Assembly: GCA_041389495.1 (NCBI GenBank)
Contig: JAWKRT010000002.1
Coordinates: forward strand, 1,054,001-1,118,000
Direction of reading: 5' to 3'
DNA: 64,000 bases
Source: Myxococcota bacterium
GTDB lineage: Bacteria > Myxococcota_A > UBA9160 > UBA4427
Every line of letters begins with the position of its first letter. Positions within the stretch are counted from its first letter, which is position 1. Both the position numbers and the translations under genes were made by a program. Below are positions 53,871 through 63,684 of this stretch, one piece after another. The notes beneath the pieces are model-generated. The model saw only the letters and a program-made list of their open reading frames with translations, was not told the DNA's origin and did not search any database.

Positions 53871-55198
53871 GCCGCCTCCCGCGCGCGCGCGGCGAGCGCG
53901 CCGTGCTGGGCGACGATCTCGGGCACGAGCTCGTCCACGACCTCGCAGCACGAGTTCCACGAGTTCACGCGCGGGTACAGCTGCGCGGTGGACACCATGT
54001 ACACGCGCTTGTGCACCGCGGTGAGCGGCGGCTTGCGGCGCGAGTAGCCGAGCGTCCAGATGGGCTCGACGAAGGGAGCGCGGAACAGGAACGCGTCGAC
54101 GACGCGGGCGCCGACGTGCGGAAAGAGCGCGTCGAGGTCGCGTCGGTAGGCGTCGAGCATCTCGGCGTCGCCGCGCGCGTAGAGCTCGCTCGCGCGGTGC
54201 GTGTAGTTGACGAAGTAGCAGACGTAGAGGCCGGCCGAGCGGTCGAGCGGCATGAGGTTCGACATCTCGATCACGCCCTGCGACGTGGCGCCGCTCGCGA
54301 CGAAGGGCATCCAGTAGTGGGTCGACAGCGGCTTGTCGAGGAGCAGGACGCCGCTCACGACGCCCTGGTAGTCGAGCTCGAGGTCGCGCGTCGCGGGCGC
54401 GATCGGGACGCCCTGCGTCATGCGCTGGAAGGCCGGGAGCGGCGCCGTCGAGACCACGAAGTCGAAGCGCTCGCGCGCGCCGTCGGCGAGCACGACCGTC
54501 GCGTCGTCCGCGCCGGCCTCGATCGCGCGCACGTCGACGCCGAGCCGGATGCGCGCACCGCGCGCCCGCAATCCGCGCTCGATCGCCTCGACGAGCGAGC
54601 GGTAGCCGCCGCGGAGCACGCCCTTGCGCTCCTTCTCGGTGTTCTTCTCGCGGTGGAGCCGGCTCGACATCCAGAGCGCGGGGATGCGGTCGTAGGAATC
54701 CCCGATCTTCGCCGCGAGCAGCGGCTTCCAGATCAGCTCGAAGGCGCGCTCGCCGACGATGCCGCGGATCCACTCGGCGGCCGTCACGTCGTCGAGCCGC
54801 GGGTTCGTCCCGCGCAGCCGCGCCCAGACGGCCATGAACCCGAGCCGCAGTCGCTCGTCGAGGCGCAGGGGCGAGAAGCCGAGGAGATCGAGCGGCGTGT
54901 TCAGTGGATGGATGCGGCGGTCGACCATGAAGCCCATGCTCGTGCCGCGCCAGAGCAGGTCGCCCTCGAGGCCGACGTCGCGCACGAGCCGCAGCAGCGA
55001 GTCGTCGTTCGGGAGCAGGCAGTGGTAGAACTTCTCGAGCTCGCAGGTCTCGCCGTTCGGAGCCGTGTACGCGAAGCTCGTCGCGAGGCCGCCTAGCGTG
55101 TCGGTCGATTCGAACAGCGTGACGTCGCAGCCGAGCTCCGCGATGCGGAACGCGCTCGCGAGCCCCGAGATGCCTCCGCCGACGATCGCTGCCCGCAC
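53867..55198 (-). CDS. FAD-dependent amine-oxidase-like oxidoreductase
   Basis: 443-residue flavoprotein with the dinucleotide-binding motif GGGISGLASAFRIAELGCDVTLFE and a C-terminal YSRRKPPLTAVHKRVYMVSTAQLYPR segment. The family covers protoporphyrinogen/phytoene-desaturase-like enzymes, and close relatives sit in glycan gene clusters. GTG at 55198 is chosen because the Rossmann strand starts there. First gene of a coupled three-gene set with the GT2 and wecB. The substrate may be a nucleotide sugar or lipid carrier. Confidence 0.88.
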   Translation of the reverse strand: MRAAIVGGGISGLASAFRIAELGCDVTLFESTDTLGGLATSFAYTAPNGETCELEKFYHCLLPNDDSLLRLVRDVGLEGDLLWRGTSMGFMVDRRIHPLNTPLDLLGFSPLRLDERLRLGFMAVWARLRGTNPRLDDVTAAEWIRGIVGERAFELIWKPLLAAKIGDSYDRIPALWMSSRLHREKNTEKERKGVLRGGYRSLVEAIERGLRARGARIRLGVDVRAIEAGADDATVVLADGARERFDFVVSTAPLPAFQRMTQGVPIAPATRDLELDYQGVVSGVLLLDKPLSTHYWMPFVASGATSQGVIEMSNLMPLDRSAGLYVCYFVNYTHRASELYARGDAEMLDAYRRDLDALFPHVGARVVDAFLFRAPFVEPIWTLGYSRRKPPLTAVHKRVYMVSTAQLYPRVNSWNSCCEVVDELVPEIVAQHGALAARAREAA

Positions 55199-55459
55199 GT
55201 GTCGCTCCCCGTGGTGTCCGCACCCGCGTCGATTCGCGCCGTTTCGGGAGACCGGAGGAGCATGTGCAGCGGCAGCACGGCGCGGACGGGTGCGGCGTCC
55301 GTCGCCGCCTCCGATGAGCAAGCGGCGTGCCACCCACGGCAATGCCGCTTCCACCAAGGTGGAGCACGGGAACGCGTTTGGCGACGGAAGGATGGCCGCG
55401 CAACGGCGCGCCGCCTGCCGGTGGCGCGTTCCCGCGAGGCCGACGCGAAGGGGAAGCGG

Positions 55460-56425
55460 ATGACCACGATCGAGGCGACGGGTCCCCATGCGGCGCCGTC
55501 CGAGCGCGCCATCCGGGGCTCCGCAGCGGGGCGCCTCGCCGCCACCGTGAGCGTCGACGTCGACCCCGTCGACCTGCACCTGCTCGGCTACGGGGTAGGC
55601 GACGCGCCCGCCTGCGCCCTCGTGTACGAGCGCGCCGTTCCCCGGCTCGTCGAGGCCTTCGCGCGGGCGGGCGTGCGCGCGACGTTCTTCTTCGTCGCGC
55701 GCGACCTCCCGGCCCAGCGCGCGGCCGTGGCGGCGGTCGCGGCGGCGGGTCACGAGGTGGCGAGCCACTCCGTCTCGCACGCGATGGCCTTCGCGAGCCT
55801 GCCGGACGAGGCGCTCCGCGACGAGCTCGCGACGTCGCGCGCGCGGCTCGAGGACGCGTGCGGGAGCGAGGTCGTGGGCTTCCGGGCGCCCAACTGGGAC
55901 TTCGACGCGCGCACCGCGCGCGAGCTCGTCCGCGCGGGCTACGCCTACGACGCATCGGCCTACCCGACGCCGATGCTGCTCGCGGCGCGGCTCGTGCTGC
56001 TCGCGAAGGGGCAGGGCGCTTCGGCGGCCGGGCTGCGCTTCCTGCCCTTCTCGTGGTCGCGCCGCGTCTTCGACCTCGAGCGCGGCGCGCTGCGCGAGTT
56101 TCCCGTCTCGGTGACGACGTGGACGCGCTTTCCGGTCTACCACACGGCCGCCTACCTGCTCGGCGAGCGCCGCCTCGTGCGCATGGTCGAGGCGGTCGCG
56201 CGGCGCGGGCTCGCGCTCTCCTATCCGCTGCACGCCGTCGACGCGCTGGGCCTGGCCGAGGACGGCGTCGACGCCCGGCTCGCACGGCATCCCGGGATGG
56301 ATCGCCCGCTCGCCGCGAAGGTCGCGACGCTCGACGCCGTGCTCGGCGCGATCGCCGCGCGGTTCGCGTGCATCCCGTTCCGCGAACGGCTGGGCGAGCG
56401 CGCGCCGGTCGCGCGCGCGAGCTAG
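55460..56425 (+). CDS. Polysaccharide deacetylase family protein
   Basis: 321-residue NodB-homology deacetylase of the PuuE/DUF3473-like type. Metal site: SVDVDP for the Asp pair, SHSVSH for the two His. Further motifs are FRAPNWDFDARTA and the C-terminal SYPLHAVDA His. Removal of acetyl from a lipid- or polymer-linked aminosugar is the likely role. ATG at 55460 has AAGGGGAAG upstream. Divergent from the FAD gene across 261 bp of non-coding DNA with no recognised motif, and three bases before the GT87-like gene. Confidence 0.9.
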   Translation: MTTIEATGPHAAPSERAIRGSAAGRLAATVSVDVDPVDLHLLGYGVGDAPACALVYERAVPRLVEAFARAGVRATFFFVARDLPAQRAAVAAVAAAGHEVASHSVSHAMAFASLPDEALRDELATSRARLEDACGSEVVGFRAPNWDFDARTARELVRAGYAYDASAYPTPMLLAARLVLLAKGQGASAAGLRFLPFSWSRRVFDLERGALREFPVSVTTWTRFPVYHTAAYLLGERRLVRMVEAVARRGLALSYPLHAVDALGLAEDGVDARLARHPGMDRPLAAKVATLDAVLGAIAARFACIPFRERLGERAPVARAS

Positions 56426-56428
56426 CGG

Positions 56429-57769
56429 GTGGACGCGCTGCTCGCGGCCGCGCGCGCCATCGAGCTGCCGTGGGTCGCCGCGCTCGGGGCGTTCGCCGCG
56501 CTCGCGGTGTGGCACCGCTGGCCGCGTCTCCCCGCGCGCCTGCGTGTCGCGTGGACCGCGGGCTGTGTCGCGGCCGTCGCCGCCTTCGCGGTGCGCGCCG
56601 TCTCGATCGCACGTCACCGTCTCGCCGTGCACGCCGAGTGGGACTTCCTCGGCTTCTGGATGCACGGCCGTGCCGCGTGGCTCGGGCGCGACTTCTACGA
56701 CAACGAGGCGATGCGCGCGCTCGACCTGCCCTGGCCTCCCTCCGACGGGTTCGCGGCCGAGCTGCTCGTCGCGGGCTCGGTCTATCCGCCGTTCACGAGC
56801 TTCCTGTTCGCGCCGTTCGGCGCGTTCTCGTTCGAGACGGCCTACTGGCTGTGGCTCGCGTGCAACGCCGCAGCGGTCGCGGCCGCCGTCGCGCTCGCGG
56901 GGCGGCGGCTGCTCGTCGCGCACCCGCACGGGGCCCTGCTCGCCGCCGCGCTCGTCGCGCTGCTGCCCGCGACGCGCCTCACGGTCGAGGTGCAGCAGAG
57001 CTCGGGGCTCGTCCTGCTCGCGCTCGTCGCGATGGCGGTGGCGCCGCGCGCGGCCGGCGCGGGCGTCGCGCTCGCGCTCGCGGTCGTCGTGAAGCCCCTC
57101 GCCGCGCTCGTCGCGATCGCACCGCTCGCGCGGCGCCAGTGGCGCGTGCTCGGCGCGGCGGCGGCGGCGGGCGCCGCGCTCGTCGTCGCCTCGGCCGTCG
57201 TCTGGGGGCCGCAACGCTATGTCGCCTTCGCCGCGACGCCGCCGAGCCTCTCGCTGCCGGTGATCGCGACCGTGCAGCCCGTCTCGCAGGCGCTCGCCTC
57301 CGAGATCGGGCGGCGCCTCCACTCGCTCGAGCGCGGCCGGCGGCCCGAGCGCGAGCCCCTGTTCCTCGCCGCCGCGGCGGCACTCGCGCTCGCGACGCTC
57401 GCGGGGCTCGGGTCGGCGCGCGGGCTCGCGTCGCTCCCGCGCGATGCCGTCGCCGACGGCCTCGCGCTCGGCGCGGCCGCGGCGTTCGCGCTCGTCGTGT
57501 ATCCCGGCACGAAGCACCACTACGGCGTCGTGCTCGCGCTGCCCGCGTTCGCGCTGTGGCGCGCGCGCGAGCGGCTCCCGCTGCGCGCCGCGCCCGACGC
57601 GATCGCGGCCTTCGTCGGGCTCTCGTGGGGCGCGCTCGCGTGGCGGGAAGGGACGAGCGCGTGGGCCGTGTTCCTCGCGTGGTGGGCGGTGATGCTCGCG
57701 GCCGCGTGGGCAGTGCGCGCGCAGCCGCCGAGCGAGCCGGGCGAGGCCGGCGCGTCGGGCGACTCGTAG
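56429..57769 (+). CDS. GT87-like polyprenyl-phosphate-sugar glycosyltransferase
   Basis: 446-residue polytopic membrane protein with about ten hydrophobic segments. The first extracellular loop reads AEWDFLGFWMHGRAAWLGRDFYDNEAM, and VYPPFTSFLFAPFG follows, both typical of the GT87 (DUF2029) family that uses polyprenyl-phosphate mannose as donor. A cytosolic Pro/Glu tail ends the protein. GTG at 56429 follows the deacetylase stop by three bases. Part of the divergent glycan locus. Confidence 0.87.
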   Translation: MDALLAAARAIELPWVAALGAFAALAVWHRWPRLPARLRVAWTAGCVAAVAAFAVRAVSIARHRLAVHAEWDFLGFWMHGRAAWLGRDFYDNEAMRALDLPWPPSDGFAAELLVAGSVYPPFTSFLFAPFGAFSFETAYWLWLACNAAAVAAAVALAGRRLLVAHPHGALLAAALVALLPATRLTVEVQQSSGLVLLALVAMAVAPRAAGAGVALALAVVVKPLAALVAIAPLARRQWRVLGAAAAAGAALVVASAVVWGPQRYVAFAATPPSLSLPVIATVQPVSQALASEIGRRLHSLERGRRPEREPLFLAAAAALALATLAGLGSARGLASLPRDAVADGLALGAAAAFALVVYPGTKHHYGVVLALPAFALWRARERLPLRAAPDAIAAFVGLSWGALAWREGTSAWAVFLAWWAVMLAAAWAVRAQPPSEPGEAGASGDS

Positions 57770-57800
57770 AGCGGGCGCGCCGCGCCTACGCTCGCGCCCG

Positions 57801-59532
57801 ATGTCGCGCCTCCGCACCGCTGCCGTCGCGTTCGCGCTCGCCGTCGCGCTCGCGCGCGCCGCGACGCACGCGTGGGTCGGCGAGGACGCGTTCATCACCT
57901 TCCGCGTCATCGACAACCTCGCGAACGGTCTCGGGCTGCGGTGGAATCCGAGCGAGCGCGTGCAGGTGTACACGCACCCGGCGTGGCTCGCGCTCAACGC
58001 GGGCGCCTATCTGCTGACGCGCGAGGTCGCGAACACGACGACGGCCGTCGCGCTCGCCTGCACGGCGCTCGCGGTCGCGCTGCTCGCGCGCGGGCGGTGG
58101 GGCGAGGCGGCGACGCGTGCCGACGCGATCTTTCCGGCGGCCGTCGTCGCGCTCGCGTGGGCGTCGTCGCCGACGCTCGCGCGCTACGCGACTTCGGGCT
58201 TCGAGACGTCGCTCACGATGGCGATCGTGTCGGCGTTCGCGCTCGCGATCGCGCGCGCGCCGGGCGCGCGCGCCCTCGGCCTCGCGACGCTCGCGGCGGC
58301 GATCGGCGCCGTGAACCGGCTCGACCTCGCCGTCCTCTTCGCGCCGCCGCTGCTCGTCGCCGCGCGCGGCGCCGCCGCGCGCGACGGCGTCGCGCGGTGC
58401 GCGCGCGCGGTCGCCGCGGGCGCGCTCCCGCTCGCGGCCTGGCTCGCGTTCGCGGCGCTCTACTACGGGAGCGTCGTGCCCAACACCGCGCTCGCGAAGC
58501 TCGCGCCCGGCGTGCCGCGCGGCTTCTACGCCCGCGAAGGGCTCCGCTACGTGGCCGACCTCGCGCAGCGCGACCCGGCGGCCGCCATCGCGGTGCTCGC
58601 CGCCGCGGCGTGCGCCGCGATCGGCGTCGCCGCGCCGCGCGGCGCGCGCGCCGCGAGGGCGGGCGACCCGCCGGCACACGGCGCGCGCGCACCGGCGCGC
58701 GCACCCGCGTCGAGCTCCGCATCCGCGCGCGCACGGGCGGGGCTCGCACTCGGTGCGCTCGCTCGCCTACGCGGGCTACGCCGTCGCGGTGGGCGGCGAC
58801 TTCCTCTCCGGCCGCTTCCTCGTGCCGAGCGTGTGGGCGAGCGTCGCGGTCGTCGCGGCGTCGCTCCCGGCGCTGCGCGCCGCTCGGGCCGCCGCCGCGC
58901 GCGGCGACGCGCGACCGCTCGTCGCCGGTGCGGGCGCCGCGCTCCTCGTCGCGCTCTTCGCGCTCGCGGGCGTCGTCGTCGCGCGCCGCACCCCCGCCGC
59001 CGGCCCGATCCACGCGCTCTCGCTCGCGCGGCTCGAGCTCGGGCTCGACGGGCGCTGGACGGCGTCGCCGATGGCCCGCGTCTTCGCGGCGCGCGGCGAG
59101 GCGCTGCGCGCGGAGGCCGAGCGCAGCGCGACGCCCGTCGTCGCCGTGCAGGGCGAGATCGGCTTCGCGGGCTTCGCGGCCGGGCCGCGCGTCGAGATCG
59201 TCGACCCGCACGCGCTCGGCGACGCGTTCCTCGCGCGCCGCGCGCCCGACCCGGCGCGCCCGTGGCGCATCGGCCACCTGCCGCGCGCGCTGCCCGACGG
59301 CTACCTCGAGGCGCGCCGCACGGGCGACGCGCGCGCGCTCGCGCCGGAGCTCCGCCCGCTCTTCGCGCGCGTCGAGCTGCTCGCGCGCGCGCCGCTGTGG
59401 AGCGCGAAGCGCCTGCGCGCGATCGCGTCCGGGTCGCTCGCCGCCCTCGCGAGCGACGCGCCGGACGGTCCGGAAGGCGTATCCTCGCGCGCCGCGCGGG
59501 CCGCGGGCCCCCGCTCGGGAGGAAGCTCGTGA
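57801..59532 (+). pseudogene. GT-C-type membrane glycosyltransferase interrupted by a frameshift
   Basis: Two reading frames together make one AftB-like polytopic glycosyltransferase of about 575 residues. The first (from ATG at 57801) has WVGEDAFITFRVIDNLANG with the acidic catalytic loop, THPAWLALNAG and NRLDLAVLF. It loses homology in the Ala/Arg-rich stretch around 58640-58750. The second, one base shifted, resumes with SLAYAGYAVAVGGDFLSGRFL (the family G-G-D-F motif) and runs to the TGA at 59532. The stop overlaps the SDR start as GTGA, supporting the second frame as the true end. A single extra base near 58745-58760, real or an assembly error, would explain it. Confidence 0.75.
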
Positions 59533-60338
59533 CGCGTCTCGCAGGCAAGGTCGGCATCGTCACCGGCGCGGCGTCGGGCATCGGCCGCGCGACGGCGCAC
59601 GCGCTCGCGCGCGAGGGGGCGTCGGTCGTGGTCGCCGACCTCGACGCGGCGGGCGCGGAGGTCGTGGCGGGCGAGATCGCGGACGCGGGCGGGCGGGCGG
59701 TCGCGTGCCGCGTCGACGTCGCCGACGAGGACGCCGTGCGCGCGATGATCGACACCGCAGTCGACGCGTTCGGCGGCCTCGACGTCCTGCACAACAACGC
59801 CGCGGCGATCGGCAGTGCGAAGCCCGGTGCCGACCACGACGTCGCGTCGATCGACGTCGACGTCTGGGACCGGACGATGGCCGTCAACCTGCGCGGCGTC
59901 TGGCTCGGCTGCAAGCACGCCATTCCGCGCATGCTCGAGCGCGGCGGCGGCTCGATCGTGAACACGTCGTCGGGCTCGTCGCTGCAGGGCGACCTCGCGA
60001 ACGCGGCGTACGCGGTGTCGAAGGGCGGCGTCAACACGCTCACGCTCTACGTCGCGACGCAGTACGGCAAGCGCGGCATCCGCTGCAACGCGATCGCGCC
60101 GGGCCTCGTGCTCTCGCACCCGGTCGAGCACTTCGGGGGCCAGCGCTACGTCGACATGCTCGAGGAGCACCACCTGACGCCGCGCGTCGGCCGGCCGGAC
60201 GACATCGCGAACGCCGTGGTCTTCCTCGCCTCGGACGAGTCGGGCTTCGTCACCGGCCAGATCCTGCGCGTCGACGGCGGCATCGTGAGCCACGCGGCGC
60301 CCGTCGCCGACCTGCGGCGCATGGCGCGCCGGGCCTAG
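59529..60338 (+). CDS. SDR family NAD(P)-dependent oxidoreductase
   Basis: 269-residue short-chain dehydrogenase. TGAASGIGRA is the cofactor motif, NTSSGSS the catalytic Ser region, and YAVSK the YxxxK motif; ILRVDGGI near the end matches cyclopentanol-dehydrogenase-like members. GTG at 59529 overlaps the glycosyltransferase stop (GTGA). It is followed seven bases later by a PQQ dehydrogenase, so the SDR and dehydrogenase are probably one transcript. Substrate unknown. Confidence 0.92.
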   Translation: MTRLAGKVGIVTGAASGIGRATAHALAREGASVVVADLDAAGAEVVAGEIADAGGRAVACRVDVADEDAVRAMIDTAVDAFGGLDVLHNNAAAIGSAKPGADHDVASIDVDVWDRTMAVNLRGVWLGCKHAIPRMLERGGGSIVNTSSGSSLQGDLANAAYAVSKGGVNTLTLYVATQYGKRGIRCNAIAPGLVLSHPVEHFGGQRYVDMLEEHHLTPRVGRPDDIANAVVFLASDESGFVTGQILRVDGGIVSHAAPVADLRRMARRA

Positions 60339-60344
60339 CGTCGC

Positions 60345-62552
60345 GTGGGCGGAGCGTCGCCGCGCGCACCCCGCTTCGAGCCGACGTTCGCGCACTACGC
60401 GGCCGCGGCCGTCGTCGTGCTGGCACTCGGCGCGGCGGCGAGCGCGTGGCTCGCGCGCCGCGAGGAGGCCGCGCGCGCGGATGCGCTGCCTCCGTACCGC
60501 GTCGTTCCGGGACTCTTCGGCGACGGGACGGGCGAGCCCGATCCGCGCATCGCGTCGCTGCGCGCGTTCGGCGTCGAGCCCGCGTCGCTCACGCGCTGGA
60601 CGCGCAGCCACGGCGGCGACGGCTCGCTCAAGTTCTCGGCGCTCGACCGGATCGATCGCGCGAACGTCGGGCGGCTCGAGGTCGCGTGGGTCTTCGACGG
60701 CGAGGCGGCGCGCCTGCGCGGCGACGGCGTCTGGCGCCGCAACGTGCAGGCGAACCCGGTCGTCGCGGGTCGCACGCTCTACGCGGCGACCGCGCAGGAC
60801 ACGCTCGTCGCGCTCGACGCCGCGACGGGCGCGCTGCGCTGGGAGTTCGTGCCGCGCGCCGTACCGGCGCGGCGCGGCCTCGTGTACTGGGAAGGGCGCG
60901 AGGGCGTCGCGCCGCGCCTCTACTTCGTCGCGGGCGCCGAGCTGCTCGCGCTCGACGCGGCGACGGGCGCGCCCGTCGCGTCGTTCGGCGATGCGGGAAG
61001 CGTCGCGATCGGCGAGGCGACGGCGGCGCCGGCCGTCGTCGGCGACCGGCTCGTCGCGACCACGAACTCGCCCGCGACGGTGCGGGCCTTCGACGTCGCG
61101 ACGGGGCGTCCGCTCTGGCGCACGCCGCTCGTGGCCGACGGGCGCCCGATCGGCGCGGCGCCGTGGGGCGGCTTCTCGGTCGACGCGCGGCGGGGCCGCG
61201 CGTACGTCACGACGGGGAACCCGCGCCCGCCGCTCTACGGCGCGGACCGCCCCGGCAACAACGAGCACGCGAACAGCGTCGTGTGCGTCGACCTCGAGAC
61301 CGGCGCGATCGACTGGGCGTGGCAGGAGGTGCGCCACGACCTGTGGAACTTCGACATCGCCTCGCCGCCCGTGCTCACGACGATCGAGATCGGCGGGCGC
61401 CGCGTCGACGTCGTCGCGGCACCGACCAAGATCGGCACCACCGTGCTGCTCGAGCGCGACACCGGCCTCCCGATCTTCGACCAGCGCCGGCGCCTCGCGC
61501 AGCCCTCCGTGCTCGCGGGCGAGTCGACCGCGGCCTATCAACCCGACCCCGTGCTCCCCGAGCCGTTCGCGTCGATGGAGTTCGGACCGGAGCGCGTCAC
61601 GGACGTGGGCGCGGCGAACCGCGAGTCGGTCGAGTGGCAGATCGCGAACGCGACGTGGGGATGGTTCGCGACCGCGACCGTCGGGCGGCCGCTCGTCGTG
61701 TTCGGCCAGCACGGCGGCGCGGAGTGGCCGGGAGCGGCGGCCGACCCCGACACGGGCTGGCTCTACGTCCCGATCAACCACATCCCGTGGAAGATCCGCC
61801 TGTACATGCTCGCGCGCGACGAGGCGCTGCCCGCGACGCCGCCCTTCGCGCTCTACGCCGAGCGCTGCGCGCGCTGCCACGGCGCGGCGCGCGAGGGAAA
61901 CTACGAGGAGCGCGGCGAGCAGGAGGTCGCCTACGCGCCCTCGCTCGTCTCGCTGACGCAGCTCCCCGGGCTCGAGCGCGCCTATCGACTCGACTGGTTC
62001 CGCGCGCGCCACCGCGACGTCCCCGGCCTCGTCGTCGACCAGCGCGAGCTCGACGCGCTCTCGTCGGCGTTCGACGCGTTCGACGCCGAGCTGCTCGCGC
62101 GCAAGGCCACGCGCATCACGGCGACGACGGCGCAGCTCGTCGACCACGAGGGCTATCCGGGCGGCGCGCCGCCGTGGGGCGAGATCGTCGCGCTGCACCT
62201 GCCGACGGGCCGCATCGGCTGGCGCGTCCCGTTCGGCGAGTTCCCCGAGCTCACGGCGCGCGGCGTCCCGGTGACCGGCCAGCCGAACTACGGCGGTGTG
62301 ATCGCGACGCGCGGCGGCCTGCTGTTCGCGACCGGAACCGTCGACGGCGAGCTGCGCGCGCTCGACGCGGCGAACGGGCGCGAGCTGTGGTCCTACAGGC
62401 TGGCCGCGTCGGGAAGCGCGCCGCCGCTCACGTACGAGCTCGACGGGCGGCAGTACGTCGCCGTCGTCGCGTCGGGCGGCCGCTTCCACAACTTCGGGGA
62501 GCGGTCGTCGAAGATCTACGCGTTCGCGCTCCCCGCGCTCGCGGACGAGTGA
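60345..62552 (+). CDS. Membrane-anchored PQQ-dependent dehydrogenase with internal cytochrome c motif
   Basis: 735-residue beta-propeller quinoprotein. An N-terminal membrane helix (about residues 20-38) anchors it on the periplasmic face. Blade motifs (DALDAATGALRWEF, VVCVDLETGAIDWAWQ, WNFDIASPPVL) and NYGGVIATRGGLLFATG match membrane glucose/alcohol dehydrogenases. A CARCH heme motif begins at Cys508, within the propeller rather than as a C-terminal domain. It would pass electrons from an alcohol or sugar to heme and the quinone pool. GTG at 60345, seven bases after the SDR. Confidence 0.9.
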   Translation: MGGASPRAPRFEPTFAHYAAAAVVVLALGAAASAWLARREEAARADALPPYRVVPGLFGDGTGEPDPRIASLRAFGVEPASLTRWTRSHGGDGSLKFSALDRIDRANVGRLEVAWVFDGEAARLRGDGVWRRNVQANPVVAGRTLYAATAQDTLVALDAATGALRWEFVPRAVPARRGLVYWEGREGVAPRLYFVAGAELLALDAATGAPVASFGDAGSVAIGEATAAPAVVGDRLVATTNSPATVRAFDVATGRPLWRTPLVADGRPIGAAPWGGFSVDARRGRAYVTTGNPRPPLYGADRPGNNEHANSVVCVDLETGAIDWAWQEVRHDLWNFDIASPPVLTTIEIGGRRVDVVAAPTKIGTTVLLERDTGLPIFDQRRRLAQPSVLAGESTAAYQPDPVLPEPFASMEFGPERVTDVGAANRESVEWQIANATWGWFATATVGRPLVVFGQHGGAEWPGAAADPDTGWLYVPINHIPWKIRLYMLARDEALPATPPFALYAERCARCHGAAREGNYEERGEQEVAYAPSLVSLTQLPGLERAYRLDWFRARHRDVPGLVVDQRELDALSSAFDAFDAELLARKATRITATTAQLVDHEGYPGGAPPWGEIVALHLPTGRIGWRVPFGEFPELTARGVPVTGQPNYGGVIATRGGLLFATGTVDGELRALDAANGRELWSYRLAASGSAPPLTYELDGRQYVAVVASGGRFHNFGERSSKIYAFALPALADE

Positions 62553-62574
62553 GCGGTCGGGGCGCGGGTACGCT

Positions 62575-62598
62575 CGTCGCCGCGCGGCAGCGGCGACG
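62575..62598 (+). terminator. Candidate hairpin after the PQQ dehydrogenase gene
   Basis: Perfect 9 bp inverted repeat (CGTCGCCGC with GCGGCGACG) and a six-base loop, 22 bases after the dehydrogenase stop and before the phosphotransferase gene. No U-tract follows. Confidence 0.35.
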
Positions 62599-62631
62599 GC
62601 CGGAAGCGGAAGTGAAGGGAGACGGGATCGG

Positions 62632-63684
62632 ATGGGCGAGCAGGACGTGGGCGACCTCGAGGTCGTGCGACGGGGCGTCGAGGCGTGGCTGCGCGAGCGG
62701 CTGCCGGACGGAAGGGGGCTGCGCATCGCGGACCTCGCCTTCCCGAAGGCGAGCGGCGAGAGCAGCGTGACGCTGCTCCTCGACGGCGAGCACGCCGACG
62801 GGCGCGTCGAGCGCTTCGTGCTGCGCATGGCGCCGCGCGCGAGCCAGGTGTTCGAGACGCACGACCTGCGCCTGCAGGTGGAGATGATGGACATCGCGCG
62901 CGCGGAGGGCGTCCCCGTGCCCGACGTCGTCGGCTACGAGCCCGACGCGCGCCGGCTCGGCAGCGACTTCTACGTCATGCGCTTCACGGAGGGCGAGATC
63001 CCGCCGGACAACCCGCCCATGGTGTTCGCCGGGTGGGTGAAGGAGCTCGGCGCGGCGGAGCGCGAGCGCATGTGGCGGAGCGGGCTCGAGACGCTCGCGG
63101 CGATCCACCGCATCGACCCGGCGAAGCACGACGTCGCGCGTCTCCCGCGCGCGGGAGCGGGCGAGTCGGTCGTCGCGCACGAGCTCCGCAAGTTCGACTC
63201 GATGTTCCGCCCCGATCTGCGCGCGTCGGGCGACCCGCGCATCCTCGAGGCGTGGCGGTTCGCGCTCGCCCACGCGCCCGGGCCGGGCCCGGTGCGCGTG
63301 TGCTGGGGCGACTCGCGCGTCGGCAACATCGTCTGGCGCGAGCTCGCTCCCGTCGCCGTCCTCGACTGGGAGATGGCGAGCCTCTCGTGCCCGCTGCTCG
63401 ACCTCGCGTGGTGGATCTGGATCGACCGCTGCAACAGCGTGGGGCTCGGGGCCGGGAAGCTCGCCGGCGTGCCCGAGCCCGGCGAGGCCTACGCGCAGTG
63501 GCACGCGCTCACCGGCCTGCCGATCGACGACGTCGCCTACTACGAGCTGCTCGCCGTGGTGCGCTACGCGATCGTGCTCGAGCTCAAGTTCGTGGCGATG
63601 CGCGCGGGCGACGCGGCGGCGGCCGCGCTTCCGAACTTCGCGGCCGCCTTCCTGCCCGGGCTCGTGGAGGCGTGCGCTCGCTAG
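62632..63684 (+). CDS. Phosphotransferase family protein (aminoglycoside phosphotransferase fold)
   Basis: 350-residue APH/choline-kinase-fold protein of the acyl-CoA-dehydrogenase-10-like group. The catalytic loop is CWGDSRVGNIVW (Asp and Asn retained; the usual His is Trp), followed by VLDWEMASL with the metal-binding Asp. These proteins phosphorylate alcohols, for instance hydroxyacyl-CoAs, in lipid catabolism; antibiotic resistance is unlikely. ATG at 62632 has GGGAGACGGG upstream. It converges with an HDOD gene, and a hairpin spans both stops. Confidence 0.9.
   Translation: MGEQDVGDLEVVRRGVEAWLRERLPDGRGLRIADLAFPKASGESSVTLLLDGEHADGRVERFVLRMAPRASQVFETHDLRLQVEMMDIARAEGVPVPDVVGYEPDARRLGSDFYVMRFTEGEIPPDNPPMVFAGWVKELGAAERERMWRSGLETLAAIHRIDPAKHDVARLPRAGAGESVVAHELRKFDSMFRPDLRASGDPRILEAWRFALAHAPGPGPVRVCWGDSRVGNIVWRELAPVAVLDWEMASLSCPLLDLAWWIWIDRCNSVGLGAGKLAGVPEPGEAYAQWHALTGLPIDDVAYYELLAVVRYAIVLELKFVAMRAGDAAAAALPNFAAAFLPGLVEACAR

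Noticed and set aside
62632..63684. Aminoglycoside resistance gene.
   Set aside because: The sequence belongs to the general APH-fold group linked to acyl-CoA catabolism, with Trp in place of the catalytic-loop His, and nothing in context suggests resistance.
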